64,000 bases of DNA from an uncultured Hyphomonas sp. (GCF_963675305.1 NZ_OY776147.1:744001-808000), one strand, 5' to 3'. Shown: positions 26,528 to 35,371, counted from the stretch's first letter. Translations and numbers: made by a program. Notes: a model not told the origin generated them from the sequence alone.

Positions 26528-27577
26528 GTGGGCTATTTGTGGCAGTGTTCTCCATGTGGTTGCAGATTGGAGGTTCAAATCGAACGCGCGTTGATATACC
26601 GGCCAGGAGGTGCCATCGGTATTGGTCACTTCATCGTTTGCTTAGTGGTGTATGCAGTGCTGGCTCAGCGATTGAGAGCGCAGTTTCTGACAACTATCGC
26701 AAACACGGTGTTCGATAATGGCCAACCGGAAGAGTCGGCATTCTGGATTCGCCATTTTCAATCTACGGAAATAAACGGTTGTCAACTTGGCCTTGGGGGA
26801 TGTGCGATAAACGGGGCACTAAAATCGCTGTTCCATGATCGGGCGCGCGCTATCCTAATAGGCCGAGAAGACAAATCTGGGCGACCGGCACGTGAATTCC
26901 CTGCGCTGGCGGATGTTCCGTTGCTTGACCGACACGCGGATGAAGAAAAAATCGTCCCAGAATATCTTTCAAGATTTAATCTAATCTATGTGGACTCGGT
27001 TCTTCCGGGGCTCCGGCTGACCCGGACTTTGAAGCAACTTCGTCCTTCAGTCGAACTCGCCAATCTCCATTGTGACCGGGCTGCACAAGCCGTTCCGGAA
27101 CACCCTTATATTGCCGTCCATCTCCGTCATGGAAACGGTGAGTATCTGAACGACCGGGCACAACCGGGAAGTGACGTGTTCGAAATGCTCCTAAAGCATG
27201 TCGCGCGCACAGCTGGCGAGGTCGCCTCCACGATGGGGATTAGGAATATTATTTGTCTCAGTGACAACGGACACACCGCCGAGCGGCTGGCGGAGCTTTG
27301 CGGGGGAATAACAATAGGGGCCGTGGACTTACCTCAAAGTCCTTTTCAATCTGCGCTTTCTGAGCCGAGTGTTAGGCGGTCCGACCTTCTCGACCGCGCT
27401 TTTCTGGATTTGGCAGTGCTGTCGGGGGCTGCAGGTATTGTTGCAGGAGAGTCCCAGTTCGTTCTCGCGGCAAAGCTTCTGGGCGCTCAAAAGTTTCTTC
27501 AGATTGTGCTTCCGGATGGGACAAGTTATAGCGTTCGCGATCAGGATACAGGCAATAAAATTAGAGATTTGATATGA
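26528..27577 (+). CDS. NodZ-like fucosyltransferase family glycosyltransferase
   Basis: The segment I-A-V-H-L-R-H-G-N-G-E near residue 195 matches the nucleotide-sugar site of NodZ-type alpha-1,6-fucosyltransferases. The C-terminal part (L-D-L-A-V-L-S-G-A-A-G-I-V-A-G-E-S-Q-F) also fits that GT-B fold. The GTG start at 26528 has no clear ribosome-binding site, and the first 25 residues are atypical, so the true start is uncertain. The stop overlaps the next gene by four bases (ATGA). That coupling to a GDP-sugar epimerase suggests the donor is a GDP-L-hexose, such as GDP-L-galactose or GDP-L-fucose. Confidence 0.75.
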   Translation: MGYLWQCSPCGCRLEVQIERALIYRPGGAIGIGHFIVCLVVYAVLAQRLRAQFLTTIANTVFDNGQPEESAFWIRHFQSTEINGCQLGLGGCAINGALKSLFHDRARAILIGREDKSGRPAREFPALADVPLLDRHADEEKIVPEYLSRFNLIYVDSVLPGLRLTRTLKQLRPSVELANLHCDRAAQAVPEHPYIAVHLRHGNGEYLNDRAQPGSDVFEMLLKHVARTAGEVASTMGIRNIICLSDNGHTAERLAELCGGITIGAVDLPQSPFQSALSEPSVRRSDLLDRAFLDLAVLSGAAGIVAGESQFVLAAKLLGAQKFLQIVLPDGTSYSVRDQDTGNKIRDLI

Positions 27578-28557
27578 CCCAACACACCCAGAAAAAAGCT
27601 TTGGTTTGCGGCGCAGGTGGTTTTATTGGCGGCCATCTCGTCAAGCGGCTGAAGAAGGAAGGCTACTGGGTACGCGGCGTGGACCTGAAGTTCAATGAAC
27701 ACGCTGAGACTGAAGCTGACGACTTTGCAATCGGAGACCTGCGCGACCAGCAGGTTGTCAGAAGCGTCATCGACTGCCGGTTCGACGAAGTTTACCAACT
27801 CGCGGCCGACATGGGCGGCGCGGGGTACATTTTCACCGGCGAGAATGACGCCAATGTGATGCACAATTCGGCGACGATCAATTTGAACGTTCTGGATGCT
27901 TGCCACAAGCGCAACATCAAGAGAGTTTTCTACTCTTCGTCCGCTTGCATGTATCCCGAGCACAACCAACTCGATCCGGACAATCCGAACTGTTCTGAAG
28001 ACAGCGCCTACCCAGCGAACCCAGACAGCGAGTATGGCTGGGAGAAGCTCTTCTCGGAGCGTTTGTATCTGGCTTACAACCGTAATCACGGAATGGAATG
28101 CAGCGTCGCGCGCTACCACAATATCTTTGGTCCTGAAGGTACTTGGAGCGGGGGCAAGGAAAAGGCGCCGGCAGCGCTCTGCCGGAAGGTCGCAGAAACA
28201 CCTGACGGCGGTAAGATTGAGGTCTGGGGTGATGGCCTCCAGACGCGGTCATTCCTCTATGTCGACGAATGCATTGAAGGCACTATCCGCCTGTTGCGGT
28301 CTGACAAATTTTCGGGACCCGTGAACATCGGTTCGGAAGAAATGATCGCGATCAATGATCTCGCCAAGATGGTCATTGATATCTCTGGCAAGAATGTTGG
28401 ACTGGAAAATGTACCGGGGCCGACAGGCGTGCGTGGCCGCAATTCTGACAATCGCCTCATCAAGCAGGAACTTGGTTGGGCGCCAAGCCAGCCGCTTCGC
28501 GTTGGAATGGAAACTACCTATGAGTGGATCCGCAGCCAGCTGATGCGCAACGCCTGA
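27574..28557 (+). CDS. GDP-mannose 3,5-epimerase-like NAD-dependent epimerase
   Basis: The 327-residue SDR protein has the NAD loop G-A-G-G-F-I-G-G and catalytic Y-G-W-E-K. It also has a set of segments characteristic of GDP-mannose 3,5-epimerase: A-A-D-M-G-G-A-G-Y-I, Y-S-S-S-A-C-M-Y-P-E, H-N-I-F-G-P-E-G-T-W-S-G-G-K-E-K-A-P-A-A and N-I-G-S-E-E-M. That enzyme converts GDP-D-mannose to GDP-L-galactose (and GDP-L-gulose), best known from plants. It is translationally coupled to the NodZ-like gene upstream. The likely product is therefore an L-galactose donor for the surface glycan. A neighbouring sugar epimerase activity cannot be excluded. Confidence 0.82.
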   Translation: MTQHTQKKALVCGAGGFIGGHLVKRLKKEGYWVRGVDLKFNEHAETEADDFAIGDLRDQQVVRSVIDCRFDEVYQLAADMGGAGYIFTGENDANVMHNSATINLNVLDACHKRNIKRVFYSSSACMYPEHNQLDPDNPNCSEDSAYPANPDSEYGWEKLFSERLYLAYNRNHGMECSVARYHNIFGPEGTWSGGKEKAPAALCRKVAETPDGGKIEVWGDGLQTRSFLYVDECIEGTIRLLRSDKFSGPVNIGSEEMIAINDLAKMVIDISGKNVGLENVPGPTGVRGRNSDNRLIKQELGWAPSQPLRVGMETTYEWIRSQLMRNA

Positions 28558-28871
28558 TTTTCAGGCAATGTTCAAATGGAGCTTCTGGCAAACAGGCAGG
28601 AAAGCGCCATTCCAGACCGGGCACGCCGGGCCGGACAATCTATTCTGATTTCCCACAAAAGCAGCCAGACCGACGCTCTATTCGTCGGTCTGGCCTGCGA
28701 TTTTGCCATTCTTGCCGCTCTGCCGCGTCCGAACGACCGGAGGATATTCTGAGAGAGGGGCGTGTCAGGGATGTGCGTATTTGTTTGCTAGGTCACGGCG
28801 CATGATATGTTCAAGACAAACAGTGTTCGATAGCAATCAGAGATAAGTATTCGTTTGGTCAGAGTAGCGTT
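28558..28871. other. Intergenic region with a terminator-like hairpin
   Basis: No gene is supported. It contains an 11-bp perfect stem, detailed as a separate feature, and further on an unremarkable stretch leading to the GTG start of the next sulfotransferase gene. The gap splits the plus-strand part of the glycan locus into two transcription units. Confidence 0.4.
28664..28703 (+). terminator. Probable intrinsic terminator after the epimerase gene
   Basis: GCCAGACCGAC at 28664-28674 pairs exactly with 28684-28694 across a nine-base loop. Six bases later there is a short T4 run (28701-28704). It is about 110 bases after the epimerase stop. The stem is strong, but the T-tract is short and slightly displaced. 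Confidence 0.5.
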
Positions 28872-29966
28872 GTGACAGGCTTCAAATCCATCATTCTCCA
28901 TATCGGGACGGAGAAGACAGGCACCTCTGCGATCCAGAGTTTTCTGCGCATGAATGCCCGCGTTCTCAGCCGCGAGGGGGTCATATACACTGACGGCCTT
29001 GATCGAACAGGTGGATCGCAATGGGAGTTCGTCGGGATTGCGCATAAAGTGCCTTGGGAAATCGATGTTGGCCGGGGGCTCGGGCTCGGTACCACCGAAG
29101 ACCAGGCGAAACTTCGCGAACAACTGACCCGCGTGCTGGATCGTGAAGCGGTCAAAGCATCCGGGACGGACCATCTGCTGATTTCCTCGGAGCATTTTCA
29201 CAGTCGATTGCGCAGGCCGGCGGAAATTGCGAGCCTGAAAAGCTTTCTCGAGAACTGGACGGCTTCTTTTCGCATTATTGTCTATTTCCGCCGTCAGGAC
29301 CGCGTGCAGGTCGGCTTGCTGTCGACCCGGGCGAAATCGGGGGAAACCAAGCTCACGCCGCTTATCCCCGGCACCCGTGAAGGGCCGGCATATTATTTCT
29401 CCTACGATCAGATCTACGATCGGTGGGCCACCGTTTTCGGGGAAGAGAGCGTGTGTGCCGGCCTGTATGAGGACGCGGTGGAAGCTCATGGCAGCATTGT
29501 CGGAGATTTTTGTGAGCGGATTGGCATCTCTTTGGAGGGAAAGGTCGAGCCGCAGTACGTAAATCAGTCGCTTTCGCGGGAAGGGGTGCATTTCCTCCTG
29601 GCACTTAATGCGCTGATAGAAGAGAAAAAAATAGACATCTCGTCTGAAACGAGACGTGTTCTGGTCAACGAGATTACCAGTTTGTATGAGGGTAATTTCT
29701 ACCCTATCAATCGGCAGCAAGCCCGAGACTTCTATAACCGCTTCAGTGAATCGAACGAGACACTTCGAATGCGGGTATTTCCTGACCGCCCGGCGCCTTT
29801 GTTTGACGAGAAATTCTCACAATATCCGGTGGATATTCCGAATGGCGAACTGGATTTTAAGGATGGCGTCGCTATGGCGGTCAATCTATGGCTGGCATCA
29901 TCGGGCGGCAAGGAAGTGACGCCCAAATTGTCTGATGTGCTGAAGAGGATCGCCCGCAGACTATGA
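28872..29966 (+). CDS. Sulfotransferase-like P-loop protein
   Basis: A GTG start gives 364 residues. The N-terminus reads I-I-L-H-I-G-T-E-K-T-G-T-S-A-I-Q-S-F-L, a well-formed PAPS-binding loop of the type seen in bacterial glycan-cluster sulfotransferases. A central strand-helix with V-Y-F-R-R-Q-D-R-V-Q stands in place of the 3'-phosphate site. The C-terminal third is helical. The stop codon overlaps the start of the next glycosyltransferase (ATGA), so this enzyme and two glycosyltransferases form a coupled group. Sulfation of the nascent chain is the expected role. Confidence 0.75.
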   Translation: MTGFKSIILHIGTEKTGTSAIQSFLRMNARVLSREGVIYTDGLDRTGGSQWEFVGIAHKVPWEIDVGRGLGLGTTEDQAKLREQLTRVLDREAVKASGTDHLLISSEHFHSRLRRPAEIASLKSFLENWTASFRIIVYFRRQDRVQVGLLSTRAKSGETKLTPLIPGTREGPAYYFSYDQIYDRWATVFGEESVCAGLYEDAVEAHGSIVGDFCERIGISLEGKVEPQYVNQSLSREGVHFLLALNALIEEKKIDISSETRRVLVNEITSLYEGNFYPINRQQARDFYNRFSESNETLRMRVFPDRPAPLFDEKFSQYPVDIPNGELDFKDGVAMAVNLWLASSGGKEVTPKLSDVLKRIARRL

Positions 29967-30859
29967 CTGAGTATCCGCTTGTATCCGTTGTCATGCCTTC
30001 ATTTAATCAGGCGAACTTCATTGAACGCTCGGTTGAAAGTGTGCTGGCACAGGAATACCCGAATGTCGAGCTGATCGTCGGTGATGGCGGATCCAGGGAC
30101 GGAACGGTCGAAGTGCTCAAGCGCCTTTCTGGCAAGTATCCGAGACTGCGCTGGTTTTCAGAGCCGGATAACGGGCCTGCCGATGCCCTGAACAAGGCGT
30201 TGACACGCGCAACGGGCGAGTATGTCGGGTGGCTGAATTCTGATGACCTTTATACGCCGGGCGCGATCCGCCGGGCCATATCGGCGTTCCGGGAAAACCC
30301 GGATTGGATCATGTGCTACGGACATGGAGAACACGTAGATAAAAACGGAGAATTTCTTGAAAGGTATCCGACCCGCACGCCGGATGTCGGCATAGTCGGA
30401 TTCGTGGACGGATGTTTTATCTGCCAGCCCTCGATGTTCTTCAAGCAGGCCATGTACCTCTTGCTGGGGCCGTTGGACGAGACCCAGAAGACCTCTTTTG
30501 ACTACGAGTACTGGCTGCGGGCGTTCCAGGCCTTCCCGGGTCGAATTGGCTTCGTCGATGCCGTTCAGGCGCAATCCAGGTTGCACGATGAGTGCATCAC
30601 GATGCGTATGCGGCGCACGGTGGCGATGGAAGGGGTGCAGCTGTCGTATGCCTATTTTGGGCGCGCGACCCTGCACTGGCTTACGACCTATATAGAGGAT
30701 GTCTCGAAACTTCCCGACAACGAACGTGGATTTGCAAACCTTTCTGAACATGTGAAGCAGATCGGCAAAGAGCTCGCGCCGATATTGGAGCCAGATCAGG
30801 TCGCATGGCTGGATGAAATGATCCGGCGGCTGCCAGGTGCCTTTGCGGATGCCACATGA
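29963..30859 (+). CDS. Family 2 glycosyltransferase
   Basis: The 298-residue GT-A protein starts P-L-V-S-V-V-M-P-S-F-N-Q-A-N-F-I. It continues with the acidic G-D-G-G-S-x-D-G-T motif and the metal-binding D-D-L in W-L-N-S-D-D-L-Y near residue 95. No membrane helix is present, so it acts at the cytoplasmic face on a lipid-linked acceptor. It overlaps both neighbours by ATGA junctions. The sugar transferred cannot be inferred. Confidence 0.92.
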   Translation: MTEYPLVSVVMPSFNQANFIERSVESVLAQEYPNVELIVGDGGSRDGTVEVLKRLSGKYPRLRWFSEPDNGPADALNKALTRATGEYVGWLNSDDLYTPGAIRRAISAFRENPDWIMCYGHGEHVDKNGEFLERYPTRTPDVGIVGFVDGCFICQPSMFFKQAMYLLLGPLDETQKTSFDYEYWLRAFQAFPGRIGFVDAVQAQSRLHDECITMRMRRTVAMEGVQLSYAYFGRATLHWLTTYIEDVSKLPDNERGFANLSEHVKQIGKELAPILEPDQVAWLDEMIRRLPGAFADAT

Positions 30860-32154
30860 AAGAGCAGGGAACCGATAATCCCGGGCCGGTATATGGCCCT
30901 GTGTTCCGATGGCTGAGGAAGTTATGGCGCCTCCTGCCCAAAGATCTGAGGCGCAGTCTTTGGGAAACGCTCGGGCCGAAGGTTCAATCTGCCTATGCGC
31001 GATTTTGGTTGGCGCGGCCTGCACGTCATGTGCCTGCCGATCCGCAAGCGCCTCTTGTCGTGGCGGGGCTGTTCAGTACTGCGAACGGTATCGGGGCGGC
31101 GGCCCGAGCGACCTATCGCGCGTTGTGTGCGGCTGGACTATCCCCGATTGCGGTGGACCTTTCCGGTATTCTTGCGCCTGCCGATCTCGACAGCGGTATT
31201 CCCTGTCAGCCGATGCCGGACAGTCATGAGGGCGTGCTGATCCTTCAGCAAAATGGACCTGAAATTGCGTCGGCCTTGCATCACCTCGGAATGCACCGGG
31301 GACGTAATTGGTTCACGATCGGATACTGGGCTTGGGAATTGGCGGATTTTCCGCAAGGCTGGGAACGCGCTTTTCCTTATCTATCCGAGTTATGGACGAT
31401 TAGTGACTTTGCGGCCGGGGCGCTGACCCGCCACCCGAAAGCGCCGGCCGCTCATACCTTTCCACATGCGATTGATCCACCGGAAAGCGTGCGCAGAGAC
31501 CGAGCGCAGTTCGGCTGGCCTGAGGAGGCGTTTGTTTTCCTGGCCTTTGCCGACTCGATGTCTTCCTTGGAACGAAAAAATCCATTGGGCGCGATCGCCG
31601 CCTTCAGGCTGGCATTCGCTGACGACCAATCCTTCCGTTTGGTTATCAAGACCCGAAATCTCGAACGTGATCCTTTGGCCCATGCCAATCTTCATAAGGC
31701 TGTCGAAGGTGCTGAAAATATAGAAATTCTGGATGTATCGCTGACGGAGGAGAAGATCTGGGAATTGTTGCAGGCGGCGGACGCCGTGATTTCCTTGCAT
31801 CGGGCCGAAGGGTTCGGGCTGGTCCTCGCAGAGGCTATGGCCCTCGGCAAACCCGTGGTGGCGACGGCATGGTCCGGCAATATGGATTTCATGGATGAGA
31901 CGAAGGCGTATCTTGTCGATCAGCATCAGGTCGTTTGTGAAGACGCTTATGGCGTGTACAAATATGATACTGCGCATTGGGCGGAACCGGACATCGCCGC
32001 CGCTGCCAGCCAGCTTCGGGCGCTCGTTACAAACCCGGAAGAGACGTCTGCGCGGGTTAGGGCGGCGCAGGCACGGATCCGCGAATTCGCCTGCAGCCGC
32101 AGGATCGGTGCAATGATGGCTGAACGTCTGGAGAGAACCTGGGGAGAGCCGTAG
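30856..32154 (+). CDS. Family 4 glycosyltransferase
   Basis: The 432-residue GT-B protein carries the GT4 donor-site signature near residues 310-340: H-R-A-E-G-F-G-L-V-L-A-E-A-M-A-L-G-K-P-V-V-A-T. The N-terminal domain shows L-F-S-T-A-N-G-I-G-A-A-A-R, the usual acceptor-side glycine-rich turn. It is the last gene of the coupled group that starts with the sulfotransferase at 28872, and it converges on another glycosyltransferase with only eight bases between. Confidence 0.92.
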   Translation: MKEQGTDNPGPVYGPVFRWLRKLWRLLPKDLRRSLWETLGPKVQSAYARFWLARPARHVPADPQAPLVVAGLFSTANGIGAAARATYRALCAAGLSPIAVDLSGILAPADLDSGIPCQPMPDSHEGVLILQQNGPEIASALHHLGMHRGRNWFTIGYWAWELADFPQGWERAFPYLSELWTISDFAAGALTRHPKAPAAHTFPHAIDPPESVRRDRAQFGWPEEAFVFLAFADSMSSLERKNPLGAIAAFRLAFADDQSFRLVIKTRNLERDPLAHANLHKAVEGAENIEILDVSLTEEKIWELLQAADAVISLHRAEGFGLVLAEAMALGKPVVATAWSGNMDFMDETKAYLVDQHQVVCEDAYGVYKYDTAHWAEPDIAAAASQLRALVTNPEETSARVRAAQARIREFACSRRIGAMMAERLERTWGEP

Positions 32155-32162
32155 CGAAGTCG

Positions 32163-33236
32163 CTACTGTGCCCCAACTTTTTCTTCCGGCTGGACCGGCC
32201 GCAGATCGCGGACATGCGGCTGGTGCCGGCTCATACGGAACGGGTTCCACACCATAGTGCGTGATAGTGACCATACGGACAGTTTGCGCTGTTTGGTACG
32301 CCAGCGCGAATCCGTTAGAATCTTTGGAAGGTCTCGCAAGCCGTGCCAGGTTCCCTTCAATGTGGCGGAAAAGCACCCGACCAAGGCATTACGGAAAATC
32401 AGGTAGATGGACAGGGCGATGTGCGCCGGCAGCGTCAAAAGCAGGATCGGCAGCGGCATGTTCTTTACATAGGTCCAGATCCGGTTGCGGGTGCCATGAT
32501 AGGCCGTGAACGCGCTGTGGCGCCCCGAGATCGCGCTGCCGGCATGGTGCACGACGGCATCTGACAGGAAGATGCAGGGCTGTCCGGCCAGCTGCATCCG
32601 GAACCCCAGATCGACATCTTCGCAATAGCAGAAATAGCGCTCGTCAAACCCGCCATGCTCAAGGAAAAGTGACCGCTCATAAATGGCGGCGGCACCGCAG
32701 GGGCTGAAGCATTCTCCGGTTCCGGGCACGCTGCTGCGTGACCGGCCGAAGCCACCCCGCCACGGAAACCCGAAGATCAGATACGCATCGCCGGCACCGT
32801 CAATGCGCTCGGGGTAGTGCAAGTCATACTGGGCCGAGGCGAACACTTTGCAGATTGGGTATCGTCTGGTCGCTGCAGCAATGTTCGCCAGCCAGTCCGG
32901 CGCAGCGAATGCGTCCGGATTGAGCAGGGCGAGCCACCGGCCATGTGCCAGTTTGGCGCCCTGGTTGTTGGCCTTTGCAAACCCGGCATTTTCGGAATTC
33001 CGGATCAGCCTGACTGCCGGCAATCCGGACAGGTCCAGGCAATCGATGGAGCCGTCCGTGGAATCATTGTCCAGTATGATGACTTCAAAGTTGCGGAAAC
33101 TCTGTGCGGCCAGCGAACGCACAGCGTCACAGACATAATCTCCGCCATTGTAGTTGACGATCAAGACGGAAAACATCGGGGCAGTCGACGCCTGGCCGGG
33201 CGTTTCAACGGGAGGGAGGCGCAGGTTTTCGGTCAT
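32163..33236 (-). CDS. Family 2 glycosyltransferase, rhamnosyltransferase-like
   Basis: After about 20 linker residues, the 357-residue protein begins F-S-V-L-I-V-N-Y-N-G-G-D-Y-V. It has D-N-D-S-T-D-G-S, then N-x-G-F-A-K-A-N-N-Q-G and L-L-N-P-D-A, all typical of the dTDP-rhamnosyl-transferase-like branch of GT2. The acceptor-region acidic motif is D-E-R-Y-F-C-Y-C-E-D-V-D-L-G-F-R. One hydrophobic segment near residues 265-290 (P-I-L-L-L-T-L-P-A-H-I-A-L) may anchor it to the membrane. It is transcribed alone on the minus strand. Confidence 0.9.
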   Translation of the reverse strand: MTENLRLPPVETPGQASTAPMFSVLIVNYNGGDYVCDAVRSLAAQSFRNFEVIILDNDSTDGSIDCLDLSGLPAVRLIRNSENAGFAKANNQGAKLAHGRWLALLNPDAFAAPDWLANIAAATRRYPICKVFASAQYDLHYPERIDGAGDAYLIFGFPWRGGFGRSRSSVPGTGECFSPCGAAAIYERSLFLEHGGFDERYFCYCEDVDLGFRMQLAGQPCIFLSDAVVHHAGSAISGRHSAFTAYHGTRNRIWTYVKNMPLPILLLTLPAHIALSIYLIFRNALVGCFSATLKGTWHGLRDLPKILTDSRWRTKQRKLSVWSLSRTMVWNPFRMSRHQPHVRDLRPVQPEEKVGAQ

Positions 33237-33350
33237 CTTACGTCTACACTTATACCCAGCCCGGTTCCCGGAAGGTTACTGGCACTTTCTCAGCCAGGCG
33301 TCGACCCGTCCAGCTCAAGCCTGCCCGCAGAAGAAAAAAAGTTTCATTTG

Positions 33351-33372
33351 TAACCATATTTCGATCTGGTTA
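33351..33372. promoter_or_regulatory. Dyad-symmetric site just upstream of phhA
   Basis: TAACCA at 33351-33356 and TGGTTA at 33367-33372 are perfect 6-bp inverted arms with a 10-base spacer. The right arm ends ten bases before the phhA start codon. The position overlaps the expected promoter or leader, so it could be an operator. No regulator gene is adjacent, and the site may be chance. Confidence 0.35.
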
Positions 33373-33382
33373 TGATGTCTCC

Positions 33383-34261
33383 ATGATAACGACAACGACC
33401 CAGAAAAATCGCTACGCAGATTCCCCGAGAGCGGCCGATTTCACGATTGACCAGGCGTGGGAAACCTACAGCGCCGAAGAGCATGACCGTTGGGACCGGC
33501 TCTTCCGCCGACAGAAAGAGGTCACGCAAGGCCGCGCCTGTTCGGCAGCGCTGGATGCGATGACACAACTGGAACTGTCTCCGTCAGGTATCCCGCACAT
33601 GGGACGTCTGTCTGACCGACTGGAAAAGATCACCGGCTGGCGCATCGTACCCGTCGCCGAACTGGTGCCGGACGAGATTTTCTTCGACCATCTGGCCAAT
33701 CGCAGGTTCCCGGCCGGGGCCTTCATCCGCCCGGAAGCCGAGTTCGATTACCTGCAGGAACCGGACATCTTCCACGATATTTTCGGTCACGTGCCGCTGC
33801 TGGCCGATCCGGTATTTGCGGACTTCATGGAGGCCTATGGCAAGGGCGGCCAGCGGGCGATGCGCCTTGGCCAGCTGCACAACCTCGCCCGGCTCTACTG
33901 GTACACGGTGGAGTTCGGCCTGATCCGCGAAGATGAGGGCCTGCGCATCTATGGCGCCGGTATCCTCTCCAGCCCGCAGGAGACGGTGTTCGCTCTGGAA
34001 GACGACAGCCCGAACCGGATCGGTTTCGACGTGCAACGCCTGATGAGTACGAAATACATCATTGATGACTTCCAGCAGACCTATTTCGTCGTCGACAGTT
34101 TCGAAGCTCTGCTTGACACTTGCTACAAGGATTTCGGTTCGGTCTACGCCGACGTGAAAGGCCAGCCGGACTATGAGGCGCACGAGATCGCGCCGGGCGA
34201 TGACGTGCTTCATCGCGGTACGCACGCCTATTTCGATCAGGGCGGACGAAAGAAGGTCTGA
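33383..34261 (+). CDS. phhA: Phenylalanine 4-monooxygenase
   Basis: PhhA hydroxylates phenylalanine to tyrosine using tetrahydropterin, oxygen and a non-haem iron. The 292-residue product has the bacterial family length. The iron ligands are visible: two His in F-H-D-I-F-G-H-V-P (about residues 130-138) and the Glu in Y-W-Y-T-V-E-F-G-L-I. The pterin-side L-S-P-S-G-I-P segment is also present. Although it sits inside the polysaccharide region it has no evident link to it and carries its own upstream dyad. Confidence 0.95.
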   Translation: MITTTTQKNRYADSPRAADFTIDQAWETYSAEEHDRWDRLFRRQKEVTQGRACSAALDAMTQLELSPSGIPHMGRLSDRLEKITGWRIVPVAELVPDEIFFDHLANRRFPAGAFIRPEAEFDYLQEPDIFHDIFGHVPLLADPVFADFMEAYGKGGQRAMRLGQLHNLARLYWYTVEFGLIREDEGLRIYGAGILSSPQETVFALEDDSPNRIGFDVQRLMSTKYIIDDFQQTYFVVDSFEALLDTCYKDFGSVYADVKGQPDYEAHEIAPGDDVLHRGTHAYFDQGGRKKV

Positions 34262-34321
34262 CCGGGCGCCATCGTCACTTCCACGCTTGACCCTTGAGAA
34301 AAAACAGAAGATCGACTTGGG

Positions 34322-35275
34322 ATGCATTACGCCCCCCGTATTCTCGTCACCGGCGGTGCCGGCTTTATCGGTTCCTTCCTGTGCGAGCGCCTGCTCGACT
34401 CCGGTGCGGAAGTCCTCTGCGTGGACAATTTCTTCACCGGCCGGCGGACCAATGTCGCCCACCTCCTGGACAATCCCCGCTTCGAGATCATGCGCCACGA
34501 CGTGACCTTCCCGCTCTTCGTGGAGGTCGACCAGATCTATAATCTGGCCTGTCCGGCGAGCCCGATCCATTACCAGTTCGATCCGGTCCAGACGACAAAG
34601 ACCAGCGTCCATGGCGCGATCAACATGCTGGGTCTCGCCAAGCGGACCCGTGCGAAGATCCTCCAGGCCTCGACCTCGGAAGTCTATGGCGATCCGGAGA
34701 TTCACCCGCAGCGGGAAGAGTATTGGGGCAATGTGAACCCGATTGGCCTGCGTTCCTGCTATGACGAGGGCAAGCGCTGCGCCGAGACGCTGTTCTTCGA
34801 CTATCACCGTCAGCACAATGTGAAGATCAAGGTCGCCCGCATCTTCAACACCTACGGCCCGCGTATGCATCCGAATGACGGCCGGGTCGTCTCGAACTTC
34901 ATCGTGCAGGCCCTGCGGGGTGAGGACATTACACTTTACGGCGACGGCCAGCAGACTCGCAGCTTCTGCTATGTCTCTGACCTTGTAGATGGCCTGATCC
35001 GGCTGATGAATTCCGATGATGACGTCACCGGCCCGATCAATCTGGGCAATCCCGGAGAGTTCACCATGCGCCAGCTCGCCGAGACGGTGCTGGAGCTGAC
35101 AGGCTCGAAATCCGGAATCGTCAACCGGCCCCTGCCATCGGACGATCCGCGCCAGCGCCAGCCGGACATCTCTAAGGCGAAGTCCGCGCTCGGCTGGGAA
35201 CCGACCATCCCGCTTGCCGAAGGCCTGAAGCCGACCATTGAGTATTTCCGGAACGAAATTGCGGAGATGGTTTAG
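34322..35275 (+). CDS. UDP-glucuronate decarboxylase (UDP-xylose synthase)-like SDR
   Basis: The 317-residue extended SDR protein has G-G-A-G-F-I-G-S at the NAD loop and S-C-Y-D-E-G-K-R-C-A-E as the catalytic Y-x-x-x-K region. The diagnostic segments of UDP-xylose synthase are N-L-A-C-P-A-S-P-I-H-Y-Q, A-S-T-S-E-V-Y-G-D-P and F-N-T-Y-G-P-R-M-H-P-N-D-G-R-V-V-S-N-F. It would make UDP-xylose from UDP-glucuronate for the neighbouring glycosyltransferases. No UDP-glucose dehydrogenase is in the window. It is the right-hand end of the glycan locus. Confidence 0.9.
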   Translation: MHYAPRILVTGGAGFIGSFLCERLLDSGAEVLCVDNFFTGRRTNVAHLLDNPRFEIMRHDVTFPLFVEVDQIYNLACPASPIHYQFDPVQTTKTSVHGAINMLGLAKRTRAKILQASTSEVYGDPEIHPQREEYWGNVNPIGLRSCYDEGKRCAETLFFDYHRQHNVKIKVARIFNTYGPRMHPNDGRVVSNFIVQALRGEDITLYGDGQQTRSFCYVSDLVDGLIRLMNSDDDVTGPINLGNPGEFTMRQLAETVLELTGSKSGIVNRPLPSDDPRQRQPDISKAKSALGWEPTIPLAEGLKPTIEYFRNEIAEMV

Positions 35276-35318
35276 GGGCGGCTTGCCCTTCGCTTGCGCT
35301 CGGGGCGTCATTCGCCTC

Positions 35319-35357
35319 AAATCGATCCACTGAATCGATTTGTGCACTCAAAGTGCA
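35319..35357. terminator. Two adjacent hairpins between a convergent gene and tRNA
   Basis: AAATCGAT (35319-35326) pairs with ATCGATTT (35334-35341), and TGCACT (35343-35348) pairs with AGTGCA (35352-35357). They lie between the UXS-like gene on the plus strand and the tRNA gene on the minus strand. Termination in either direction is plausible from position, but neither has a T-run. Confidence 0.35.
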
Positions 35358-35371
35358 TCGGCGAAAGACGG

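Noticed and set aside
35319..35357. Attachment site of an integrated element at the tRNA gene
   Set aside because: There is no integrase gene nearby and no repeat of the tRNA 3' end within the window; the two hairpins are explained by position between convergent genes.
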